42,891 nucleotides of DNA from Nanobdellati archaeon. GTDB taxonomy: Archaea > Nanobdellota > Nanobdellia > UBA10117. The stretch lies in the NCBI GenBank assembly GCA_016182015.1, contig JACOYC010000011.1:1-42891 (forward strand), read 5' to 3'. A program made the translations under genes and the position numbers. The notes beneath the pieces were generated by a model. That model was not told the origin of the DNA, ran no database searches, and saw only the letters and a list, made by a program, of their open reading frames with translations. Shown here piece by piece: positions 15,975 through 22,841 of this stretch (position 1 is its first letter; every line of letters starts with the position of its first letter).

Positions 15975-17020
15975 CTATGGCCAATCGCAATTTCAAAAGA
16001 TGCGTGGTTCGTGCAACCTTTGTAATCGCCGTCAAAATCTGCGCGCAACAACCTGCCCTTCGGGAAAGAACTAGAATTGAATCTGGCGTCTGCTTCATAA
16101 ACATTTGAGTTTCCGCGCAATGTTTTCATTTTCCACTCAGCCAGCACGCGTTCGCCATCACTTATATTAAATGATATGTCGTATCCGCCCTCCCGCCAGC
16201 TGGCAACATATGTTTTCCAGGTAGTTTCATTTACAAAATTTTTTATTTCTAATATTATTGGGTCGCCGGCACCATGGTATTCCGAGTAACATCGTTGCGG
16301 AATAGTTTCAAAAGAAGTTGTTGAAGAAAGGCTTCCCTTTTTGGCAGTCGCAACAATTTTATGCGGCTCAGATTTGCTAAAATCAGAAATATCTATGAAT
16401 GCCTGCCCGCGGGAATTTATACTTGCCTTGCCAGATTTTATTGGAGATGATTCGCCGGTTTTGTATATAACATAAGAAAGCTCGCCGTTTGATGAGTCGA
16501 GATTTGTCTGAAACATAATTTCCGGGGCGTGGGTCTTTTGTTGCCCCGATGATTTTTCGTAGTCCGAGTACACCACTGCCCAGACTTTTGGAAATTCTGG
16601 TTTTTTGTCTTCCGGCTTTTTCACCGGCGCGCTTCCAAGGCAGCCGGCCAGCCCGACTGTAAACACAACCGCGCCAACAACAAGGAGCTTGCGAGCCAAG
16701 TCATAGCCAACCGGGTGTTTTTGTTTTAGCCTGCCCAAAAATCCCGGCTTTTCTGGCCTGTCAAGAAATAAATTTGTTTCAAACTTGTTTCCATCGTGGT
16801 CTGAAAAAACAACATTTGGCTCGTACGCGCCGGCCAGCCCAAACAGTAATCTTGCATCATCTATGTTTCTTACTTTTTTGTGCGGATTAAAACCCAACTG
16901 CACAACAATGCTTTTCAGTTTTGTTTCAAGGTCATCCTTCACGATTTCAGCGGCAGCGCCGCCGGATTTTATCCAGGCGGTTTCATAAGTCAGGCCAACC
17001 AAATCTTCTGGCGAAGTCAT
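15971..17020 (-). CDS. Membrane-anchored surface protein, 349 aa, paralogue of the gene at 56, with lipobox-like motif
   Basis: The N-terminal about 105 residues match those of the 627-residue protein: D-L-V-G-x-T-Y in place of D-I-I-G-x-T-Y, AYEPN, and RPEKPGFLGRLKQKHP before the membrane helix at about 110-127. The helix ends VGLAGCLGS, which resembles a lipobox, but it is preceded by a soluble domain, so ordinary lipoprotein export is doubtful. The exported part looks like beta-sandwich repeats of about 220 residues. I chose ATG 17020 because the homology begins there; the open frame extends about 135 codons further into sequence that is antisense to the next gene. It is the only reverse gene within the pilin-like row. 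Confidence 0.72.
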   Translation of the reverse strand: MTSPEDLVGLTYETAWIKSGGAAAEIVKDDLETKLKSIVVQLGFNPHKKVRNIDDARLLFGLAGAYEPNVVFSDHDGNKFETNLFLDRPEKPGFLGRLKQKHPVGYDLARKLLVVGAVVFTVGLAGCLGSAPVKKPEDKKPEFPKVWAVVYSDYEKSSGQQKTHAPEIMFQTNLDSSNGELSYVIYKTGESSPIKSGKASINSRGQAFIDISDFSKSEPHKIVATAKKGSLSSTTSFETIPQRCYSEYHGAGDPIILEIKNFVNETTWKTYVASWREGGYDISFNISDGERVLAEWKMKTLRGNSNVYEADARFNSSSFPKGRLLRADFDGDYKGCTNHASFEIAIGHS

Positions 17021-17063
17021 GCAAACACAAGCACAGTAAATTATAAAAATGTTTTGGCTCAAA

Positions 17064-17075
17064 ACGCTTAAATAT
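17064..17075 (+). promoter_or_regulatory. TATA-like box before the beta-propeller gene
   Basis: ACGCTTAAATAT lies 22-33 bases before the ATG at 17097. It starts the long transcript that runs to about 22039, in which the genes mostly touch or overlap. Confidence 0.5.
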
Positions 17076-17096
17076 CTATAAGTTGCAGTTAGGTTA

Positions 17097-19313
17097 ATGG
17101 CCACATTACTGCGGAGCAAAAAGGCAGGCATAGTTGGAGTTATAATCGACGTAATAGTTGCAGCGATATTTATTCTCATGGCCGCGACTTTTATTTCGGA
17201 CGTTCTTGGCGGCTTTGTAAGCTGCACTGGCCAGATTGAAGATGCGTCAAAGGTTGTCTGCCTTGGGAATGGCGATGGCAAGGTAGTTTGCGTGGACAAA
17301 GACAGTGGCGTTGAGAAATTTTCTTGCGAGGCTGGCTCCAAGTGGCAGGCAAGGACAGCTGCCTCGCCGCCGAAGCTCGAGTGGCAGGCCCCAGCAGAGG
17401 AAGGTGGATTGGCGACAGGCAACATATTTTTTGGTTTGGGCGATCACTTCTGCGCGTACGACTGGAAGGGCGAAAACATATGGGGCTTCAACGGCTGTGC
17501 AGATTTGAGCGATGCTGCAATACCAACTAGCTCAGATATAAATAGTGATGTTGTTTGTTTTGGAAATGGGGCAAGCCACACAGCGTATTGCCTGGGTAAA
17601 AAGACAAGCGAGGTAAAGCTAAAAGTTCATTCAGATCCTGACTGGGGATTTGTAGATGCTAAGTCAACGCCAGCGTTAAGCAAAGAAGGAAATACAAATT
17701 ATGCATATTTTGGTTTGGGAAATAGGGTTTGCAAATATGACGTTGCGAAAGGTGACGCTAAAGATGCGCCGAATCAGGCAGAGTGGTGTAACAGCTACAA
17801 GCACACAACAGTAACCGGAATTTCTTCCGGCACAGACAGCAATTACTACTGTTTTGGCAGTGGTGATGAGCCTGCTGGCACTGCTGAATGGGCGGTCCAC
17901 TGTCTCAACCCAGACGGGAGTTATGGGTATAAATTTACTGGCAGCTGGAGCGATTGCCCAGCGGCAATAACAAAAGGCGATAGTAGCAGCACTTACAACG
18001 TTAACGCTGAGTGTAAAACCAGCGCAACACCAATCATAAGCGGCAATTATATTTATGTTCCGCTCGGGAACAGGATTTGCAAGTATAATATTAACGATCC
18101 ACAGCTCGCTTTAGGCATAAAGCAGAATGGCGAAGGTGCTGTTTGGTGCACAAAAATTAGTTCACAGTCATTTGAACTTAAATTTAAACCACCCTACGAT
18201 CAAATAGTTCATTGGAATAGCGGTTATGTGTCCGGGGACGATGGGAAACGTTTTATTTATGGCGAAGTAAAAGGTGTTATAGTCAGCGGAGGATTTATTT
18301 GTACAGCGACAGATTTAGAGATAGTTTGTTTTAACAACAATGATGCCACGCCAGTTTTTACAGGTCATATATTAGGTCTCGACGTTGGCAGGCATCCTGA
18401 TTTGAAAGTGACTTGTAGCAGGGATGCTTGCAAGTCAATGGGCCAGCCAGTTCTCTCTGGCGGCAATCTTTACTTTGCATTGGGTGATTTGCTCTGCAGC
18501 TACCCAACCAGCGTATTTGCTGCCGGCAAGCAAGTCGAGATAAGCAATGAGGACGATAAATCTGACGGCAGGAACTGGTGTGTTGATGTCAGCGATAAGC
18601 AGATTCAGACCGGCGTTGCAGCAGCGCCAGAGCTTGAGATTATAGAAACTGGGCCGGCCAGCGTGCAGACTAAAGCCGGCAGCGCAAGCGTTGACATTTA
18701 CGCAACAACAAATATTCCAGCAAAATGTAAATATTCAGATGAAGGAAAAATAGAATATTCAGACATGCCGGCAATAACAGAAAAAACTGCGAACGCAGTC
18801 CACTCGTGGCCGGCCGGCAGCTTAGCTGTTGGCAGCTATTCTTATAATTTTGCCTGCGCTTCAGATGTGACACCAAATATTGCAAAGGGAACGCTGACAG
18901 TTGTTGTTTCACAGCAGGTCTGCCAGACAGACTTGTCTATGAGCAATCCAAGAATATTTTATCAGGACGGCACGCAGGCAAACTTAGCGGACTTCCAGAT
19001 AAACAAAAAGTTCAAGGCATATATTGATTTGAAATCAACAAGTCAGGACTGCACAGGGCCGGCAGATGTTCATCTCTATGGCAAAACTCCGACAACAAAT
19101 GAGATGGAAATTGTAGTTAACCCGCCGCCGTGGACCGACAAGAATGCTGATACTACGCTGGCCTACCCGCAGGCGTTTGGAGTGTACGCGCAGCTGCCTA
19201 ACAATGGAGCAGGCACATACACCTTGAAATTTTCGCTCGCGATCGACGCCGCAAAAGTCAAGGATACGGAAGCATCGAACAATGAATACTTGATACAAAT
19301 GGTTGTAAAATGA
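17097..19313 (+). CDS. 738-aa pilin-like anchored beta-propeller-like surface protein
   Basis: MATLLRSKKAGIVG precedes the anchor helix. From about residue 40 to 500 the sequence repeats a blade-like unit about eight times, each with a Y/F-F-G-L-G-x-x-x-C-x-Y or VCLGNG...VVC core, for example FFGLGDHFCAYD, YFGLGNRVCKYD, YVPLGNRICKYN and YFALGDLLCSYP. This pattern is that of PQQ-like propeller blades, here with paired cysteines per blade. Residues about 505-610 and 615-738 look like beta-sandwich domains, the last of CARDB type (E-A-S-N-N-E-Y at the end). A propeller on a pilin anchor would be a large extracellular head, probably for binding. The next gene overlaps by four bases. Confidence 0.75.
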   Translation: MATLLRSKKAGIVGVIIDVIVAAIFILMAATFISDVLGGFVSCTGQIEDASKVVCLGNGDGKVVCVDKDSGVEKFSCEAGSKWQARTAASPPKLEWQAPAEEGGLATGNIFFGLGDHFCAYDWKGENIWGFNGCADLSDAAIPTSSDINSDVVCFGNGASHTAYCLGKKTSEVKLKVHSDPDWGFVDAKSTPALSKEGNTNYAYFGLGNRVCKYDVAKGDAKDAPNQAEWCNSYKHTTVTGISSGTDSNYYCFGSGDEPAGTAEWAVHCLNPDGSYGYKFTGSWSDCPAAITKGDSSSTYNVNAECKTSATPIISGNYIYVPLGNRICKYNINDPQLALGIKQNGEGAVWCTKISSQSFELKFKPPYDQIVHWNSGYVSGDDGKRFIYGEVKGVIVSGGFICTATDLEIVCFNNNDATPVFTGHILGLDVGRHPDLKVTCSRDACKSMGQPVLSGGNLYFALGDLLCSYPTSVFAAGKQVEISNEDDKSDGRNWCVDVSDKQIQTGVAAAPELEIIETGPASVQTKAGSASVDIYATTNIPAKCKYSDEGKIEYSDMPAITEKTANAVHSWPAGSLAVGSYSYNFACASDVTPNIAKGTLTVVVSQQVCQTDLSMSNPRIFYQDGTQANLADFQINKKFKAYIDLKSTSQDCTGPADVHLYGKTPTTNEMEIVVNPPPWTDKNADTTLAYPQAFGVYAQLPNNGAGTYTLKFSLAIDAAKVKDTEASNNEYLIQMVVK

Positions 19314-19795
19314 ACAAGCGCGCACAGACAGATACAGTTTTGATATTAGGCTTAGTTGTATTTATCGCGATTATTTTGCTGCTGGGCTGGACACGGCTGG
19401 TAGGCCCGCTGCTAAAATATTCGTACACAGTTGAAGCGTATGAAGTTGCCTTGGGATTGGACGCGGCAGCCGCAGCGCCAGAACAGCTGCAGCCGGCATT
19501 CATCATCGCCAATAAGCCAGCAACACAAAAAGATTTAGATATAGGACTTGGGCCATACCGCACTGACAGGAAGGTTTCGTGCAGCGATACTGACGTAGAC
19601 ATACAGGAACGCGCGATCAATCGCATAACTGGAAAATTTGAATGGACTGGCAGGTCAGCAGAGCCGCTGCCAAAATATGTTAATGACAAAAAGCTGACAT
19701 ACTTATGCAGCAAGACATTCGGTACATACTCGCTGGAAAAAACATGGGAGTATAAAATCGCAAACGCGCAAAATACTCTGAGGGCGGTTGACTAA
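19310..19795 (+). CDS. Pseudopilin-like protein, 161 aa
   Basis: Starts MNKRAQTDTVLIL with one hydrophobic helix (ILGLVVFIAIILLLGW), then a mixed alpha/beta head with two conserved cysteines (VSCSDTD, YLCSKTF). It is the first of four consecutive proteins of 159-181 residues of the same build (19310, 19797, 20295, 20776). The number and the order recall the four minor pseudopilins that prime type II secretion and pilus assembly in bacteria, but no direct sequence match is claimed. It overlaps the propeller gene by four bases. Confidence 0.7.
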   Translation: MNKRAQTDTVLILGLVVFIAIILLLGWTRLVGPLLKYSYTVEAYEVALGLDAAAAAPEQLQPAFIIANKPATQKDLDIGLGPYRTDRKVSCSDTDVDIQERAINRITGKFEWTGRSAEPLPKYVNDKKLTYLCSKTFGTYSLEKTWEYKIANAQNTLRAVD

Positions 19796-19796
19796 A

Positions 19797-20294
19797 ATGA
19801 AAATAAGCGGAAAGAGGGGCGGCGGCTGGCTTACATTCTTTGTTAATCATATATTATCGATGCTGCTTATTATTTTGGCAATTTTATTCCTAAGCATTCT
19901 TATGAAATCAGCGCTGCTGTCAAAGGCGCCGGCCAGCGATGTTGGCGATTTGCGCTACAATCTTCTTTCCGCAAGGCTGCTGAATTCTGCAGATTGCCTG
20001 GCATACGAAGACGCATATCTTGATGCTGCCGGCAATAATATTGTCAGGGTCCGCGCCGGAATAGTAGATATAAACAAATATTCAACAAATGAGTGGTCTG
20101 TTTGTTTTGGCAATCCAAATACCTATGCTGTCTTGTATTTGGAAGATTTTACAGATGGACAAAACTATGTTAGCAATCCAACAGCCTCTCAAGTTGATGC
20201 ATCGTACAGAACTGATTACTATTTTGTTAGGATCCGCAGCGGCAACGAATTCCATGACGGACGCATCAAAATATCAATTAAGGGGCCTGATTAA
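19797..20294 (+). CDS. Pseudopilin-like protein, 165 aa
   Basis: MKISGKRGGGWLTFF leads into a hydrophobic helix (ILSMLLIILAILFLSIL). The head includes ADCLAYED and VCFGN cysteines and a YYFVRIRSGNEF strand. I use ATG 19797, one base after the preceding stop, matching the spacing seen at several junctions in this row; a TTG nine bases earlier is less likely. Coupled with 19310 and 20295. Confidence 0.68.
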   Translation: MKISGKRGGGWLTFFVNHILSMLLIILAILFLSILMKSALLSKAPASDVGDLRYNLLSARLLNSADCLAYEDAYLDAAGNNIVRVRAGIVDINKYSTNEWSVCFGNPNTYAVLYLEDFTDGQNYVSNPTASQVDASYRTDYYFVRIRSGNEFHDGRIKISIKGPD

Positions 20295-20774
20295 ATGCAC
20301 AACAAAAAAGCACTTGTCTCAGAGATGGTAAGCTGGGCGTTGGCAGTCCTGACGCTCACATTCGCATTTTTAATACTAATAATAGCTTCGAATTTTAACT
20401 TTAATGCTGACCCTTCGGTAAGAATTTCCGGCCTGAGCACAAGTTCTGCGTGTAATCATGATCTATTGAATTTTCTGCGCGCGAACCCGCCCGAAGACAG
20501 AAGTGTGACATTCGCAGAGCTGGCCGGCCTGTCACAAACAGACAGCGCGGTGCAAAATAAATTTAAAACCTACGCGGAAAATTATTTTGTGGCAAATTTC
20601 AAGCGTGGTGATGCAGGCAGGCAGGGATGGAGAATACAGCTTTTAGATGCAGATTATGTTCCGCTGATGGAAACCGGAACATTGCAGGATGCAGCAGTAT
20701 TCAACAGCTGTTCGCAGATAATACCAAACTATGAAGGAGGCGTGTTGGCAGTAAGGCTCGGCTTGGCATACTAA
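20295..20774 (+). CDS. Pseudopilin-like protein, 159 aa
   Basis: MHNKKALVSEMVSWAL, then one hydrophobic helix (LTLTFAFLILIIASNF). The head contains SSACNHDLLNFLRAN near residue 50 and FNSCSQIIP near residue 142. The last residues (GGVLAVRLGLAY) look like a closing beta strand. Starts directly after the preceding stop and ends two bases before the next start. Confidence 0.68.
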   Translation: MHNKKALVSEMVSWALAVLTLTFAFLILIIASNFNFNADPSVRISGLSTSSACNHDLLNFLRANPPEDRSVTFAELAGLSQTDSAVQNKFKTYAENYFVANFKRGDAGRQGWRIQLLDADYVPLMETGTLQDAAVFNSCSQIIPNYEGGVLAVRLGLAY

Positions 20775-20775
20775 A

Positions 20776-21321
20776 ATGTTCGGCAAAAAATCTTCTCTAA
20801 TGGATTTTGTGATTGTACTATTGTTTGTAATGGGTGCGATCGCCATCCTCAGTCAAAAAGATACGATAATCTACACCGTCGGCCCGAAAGAAATTAAGCT
20901 GCTGCACGCCTATTCAGAGGGCGAGGAATTACGTGAATACCTGCAGACAGCAGCGAAATTTGCATTTTTACAGTCTGCTGAATCTGCCGGCGCGAAAACA
21001 CAAGCAGATTGTTTAATGCAGATAAATTCCCAGACATTTAAAGATGATGTTAATAAAAATTTTATTACTTATGCTGACAGCCATAGGTCTGGCGAGCAGC
21101 AACTTGGTTTTAAAGCATTTGTCGGCGGCAGCTTTCAAAAGCCTGTGCTGCGGGCAGCAGCGAATAGTATTTATATTACTATTTACCCTGGCCAGCAATT
21201 CGCTGGAGTAATAGACGCCTCGCTTACGCCGCAGTTTAACCTGCGCTACAGCATAGACCCCGCCGCAGTTACAGATATTAACTGCGACGCATATCTTAAA
21301 AAATATCTGGTGGTAAAATGA
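20776..21321 (+). CDS. Pseudopilin-like protein, 181 aa
   Basis: MFGKKSSLMDFVIVLLFVM is the anchor, with a serine in place of the usual alanine after K-K. The head has QADCLMQIN and INCDAYLKKYLVVK cysteine segments and a beta-rich middle. The stop codon overlaps the ATG at 21318 (ATGA), so the next peptide is translationally coupled. Confidence 0.68.
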   Translation: MFGKKSSLMDFVIVLLFVMGAIAILSQKDTIIYTVGPKEIKLLHAYSEGEELREYLQTAAKFAFLQSAESAGAKTQADCLMQINSQTFKDDVNKNFITYADSHRSGEQQLGFKAFVGGSFQKPVLRAAANSIYITIYPGQQFAGVIDASLTPQFNLRYSIDPAAVTDINCDAYLKKYLVVK

Positions 21322-21578
21322 ATATAGAATATCAAAAATCAATAACGCGTAGCCTGCTAGTTCCGCGGATTGCTTTTCGTAAGCAGAACGAGTTCCGCTG
21401 CGCCCATCTGAACTTTATTCAGATCGGGCCTAGCAGAAAAGCAATAATGCCGGACTGGCTGAAGTGGGCAGTAATTATATTGATATTTCTCGCGGTTGCG
21501 GCCGTGATTCTGTGGCAAGTTTATAATAGCGGTTTAGATATAATTAAAAACCCTGGCGTGTTTAAATTTAAGGTATGA
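21318..21578 (+). CDS. One-helix membrane peptide, 86 aa, with an in-frame 34-codon hairpin-element insertion
   Basis: The frame starts at ATG 21318, overlapping the previous stop, with residues MNIEYQKSITR. The hydrophobic helix begins only at residue 44 (MPDWLKWAVIILIFLAV). Between them lies sequence bounded by direct repeats (21335-21348 and 21437-21450) 102 bases apart. Removing one repeat unit would give M-N-I-E-Y-Q-K-A-I-M-P-D-W followed by the helix, which is the K-A layout of the neighbours. The insertion keeps the frame open. Either the extended 86-residue protein is made, or translation restarts at ATG 21447 to give 43 residues. The next start at 21575 overlaps its stop. Confidence 0.6.
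   Translation: MNIEYQKSITRSLLVPRIAFRKQNEFRCAHLNFIQIGPSRKAIMPDWLKWAVIILIFLAVAAVILWQVYNSGLDIIKNPGVFKFKV
21335..21450. repeat. Hairpin element with ~14-bp flanking direct repeats inside a peptide gene
   Basis: AAAATCAATAACGC (21335-21348) and AAAAGCAATAATGC (21437-21450) match at 12 of 14 positions. Between them, CTGCTAG (21354-21360) pairs with CTAGCAG (21430-21436), TGCTT with AAGCA around 21370-21385, and ATCTGAA with TTCAGAT around 21406-21424. The internal sequence differs from the other elements in the window, but the build (nested hairpins between a duplicated target) is the same. Confidence 0.6.
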
Positions 21579-21739
21579 AAGAACACAAGAAGGCAAGCGT
21601 TGACATAGACTTCCTTTTGAAGATGATACTAATCGTGCTTTTTGTTGCTGCAGTTGCTATTTTTCTCGTGTTTAAATTTAAGCCAGATATTTCAAGTTAT
21701 GTTTCAAATTACATAGTTGGGCCACTGAAAGGCAAGTAG
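21575..21739 (+). CDS. One-helix pilin-like peptide, 54 aa
   Basis: MKEHKKASVDIDFLLKM leads into one helix (ILIVLFVAAVAIFLVF) with a short tail. The H-K-K-A motif matches the row. Its ATG overlaps the stop of the previous gene in an ATGA arrangement. A GGAAGTG ribosome binding site for a following gene lies at 21744-21750, just after its stop. Confidence 0.68.
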   Translation: MKEHKKASVDIDFLLKMILIVLFVAAVAIFLVFKFKPDISSYVSNYIVGPLKGK

Positions 21740-21755
21740 TTAAAGGAAGTGAATA

Positions 21756-21912
21756 ATGGATAGATGGGTTGCATGCTGGCAGAAACAGAATGGAGGTAAT
21801 ATCGGCTGTTGCATTGCGGAGCAATGCGACCAAAGCGCCGGCCGATTCCTTCAAAAAGGAGGTCTCGCAAACTAAAGTTTGCGAAATTGCGGCTGATGGA
21901 GAAATGGGTTGC
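21756..21912. repeat. Hairpin element (CAAAGCGCC family, copy A) with ~17-bp direct repeats
   Basis: ATGGATAGATGGGTTGC (21756-21772) and ATGGAGAAATGGGTTGC (21896-21912) match at 15 of 17 positions, 140 bases apart. Between them are CATTGC-GGA-GCAATG, the family core GCGACCAAAGCGCCGGCCGATTC (given here in two parts: GCGACCAAAGCGCC and GGCCGATTCC), a TCGCAAACT-AA-AGTTTGCGA hairpin, and TTGCGGCTGAT, which can pair back to GGCCGAT. The element separates a good ribosome binding site (GGAAGTG, 21744) from the present start of the next gene. Confidence 0.65.
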
Positions 21913-22039
21913 GTATGTGTTGATTTCGGTTGTTGCGGCAGTTATAATAATACTGCTGGTTTTTTCAGGCCTTCTGCCGAAGGCGCTTAGCGCAGCGTCT
22001 GGCCAGCTGAAATCCCCGTCACAGTTTTTGCCAAGCTAG
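21896..22039 (+). CDS. One-helix membrane peptide, 47 aa
   Basis: MEKWVAYVLISVVAAVIIILLVF and a short polar tail ending PSQFLPS. The first 17 bases of this gene are duplicated at 21756, so the element just upstream was most likely inserted at its start codon. The gene once had the GGAAGTG ribosome binding site now lying 145 bases away. It ends the forward row and overlaps the end of the reverse gene at 22036 by four bases. Whether it is still well translated is uncertain. Confidence 0.55.
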   Translation: MEKWVAYVLISVVAAVIIILLVFSGLLPKALSAASGQLKSPSQFLPS

Positions 22040-22245
22040 TGCCAGCGCCAGTGCTGTATAATCCCGATTGTTGTTGCAGTAGCTGCGAACAGTACTAATA
22101 GCGAACCCATGAACCAAAAATTATTCTGCAGCAGGCCATACAGGGTAATAGGAACCGCGGCCAGCCCAAAGGCAAGCGCTGGCAGGTGGTGGTGGCTCCT
22201 GAACGAGCCGGCTGTTAAATTAACTTTCCTTAACCGTCGGGCCAT
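22036..22245 (-). CDS. Small two-helix membrane protein, 69 aa
   Basis: A basic N-terminus (MARRLRK) is followed by two hydrophobic helices (about residues 22-40 and 44-63) and a short Trp/His end. Converges with the pilin-like row and overlaps its last gene by four bases. It lies 51 bases downstream of another reverse-strand gene and is probably co-transcribed with it. Family not recognised. Confidence 0.55.
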   Translation of the reverse strand: MARRLRKVNLTAGSFRSHHHLPALAFGLAAVPITLYGLLQNNFWFMGSLLVLFAATATTIGIIQHWRWH

Positions 22246-22296
22246 ATGTTTATTTCTGTTTTGAACTTTAAAAATCTATTCCCTAAAACTAACAGC

Positions 22297-22677
22297 TCAA
22301 CTACGCGCCGCGCGCATTAGCATGTTTTTTAAATATGTTATTTCTTGTATAATGTTTAAGTACGCCGCGGTTAAATCTTTTGCGTTTACAGGATTTCTAC
22401 GGGCGAATATTAAGCTGGAAAACTCGCGCACCCTTTCAAGTGCAAAATTAATTTTTCTTTCAGCTTCCAGTTTTTGCAGTTCTGTCGGCATGCCTCTAAT
22501 ATGAATAATACCTACCTTGATTTTGTGTAAGCTGTCAAAAACATCTGTCCCGCTGAACTCCGCTGGCAGCGCCTGCCGCGCAAATGCAAGCCATATCTTT
22601 TCAAGGATTCTAAAAAGCCCGTAATTTATTTCAAGCTTCCTGCCAGTTAGTTCAACGACTGCGATTGCCGAGGCCAT
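22297..22677 (-). CDS. Hypothetical helical protein, 126 aa
   Basis: A soluble protein with a short N-terminal strand region (MASAIAVVELTGRKLEI) and otherwise amphipathic helices, many charged residues, no cysteine and no membrane segment. A TATA-like TTTTTTAAATC on the reverse strand around 22699 could start it. I do not recognise the family. Neighbours give no clear clue beyond the adjacent divergent L10e gene. Confidence 0.55.
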   Translation of the reverse strand: MASAIAVVELTGRKLEINYGLFRILEKIWLAFARQALPAEFSGTDVFDSLHKIKVGIIHIRGMPTELQKLEAERKINFALERVREFSSLIFARRNPVNAKDLTAAYLNIIQEITYLKNMLMRAARS

Positions 22678-22727
22678 CTATGACACATACCAGATAGATT
22701 TAAAAAACCAACTATCAGTTTTAGAAC

Positions 22728-22841
22728 ATGGCGAAACTAATAAGTGGACAGATAAGCCTGCGGGAGGATTCAGCGGCAAGTGCGTTCGGTGAAGCCGAAT
22801 GCGCTCAAAGTGCCGGCTGATTTCGCAGCCGTGGCAAAACT
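22728..22841. repeat. Hairpin element (CAAAGCGCC family, copy B) before L10e
   Basis: TGCGTTCGG-TGAA-CCGAATGCGC is the first hairpin, followed by the core TCAAAGTGCCGGCTGATT and a CGGCTG/CAGCCG hairpin closing at 22830. The core is that of copies A and C. The flanks ATGGCGAAACT (22728) and GTGGCAAAACT (22831) match at 9 of 11 bases and both encode M-A-K-L. So the L10e start may have been duplicated, but this flank is the weakest of the set. Confidence 0.45.

Noticed and set aside
15971-17020. Ordinary lipoprotein
   Set aside because: The LAGC motif is preceded by about 105 soluble residues, so it is not at an N-terminal signal peptide.
17020-17425. N-terminal extension of the reverse surface gene
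   Set aside because: Homology to the gene at 56 begins at ATG 17020, and the extension is antisense to the start of the propeller gene and has no matching domain.
21809-21895. Basic N-terminal extension (from TTG 21809) of the 47-residue peptide
   Set aside because: It is coded by the hairpin element, and the duplicated start codon region shows that the gene began at the ATG now at 21896.
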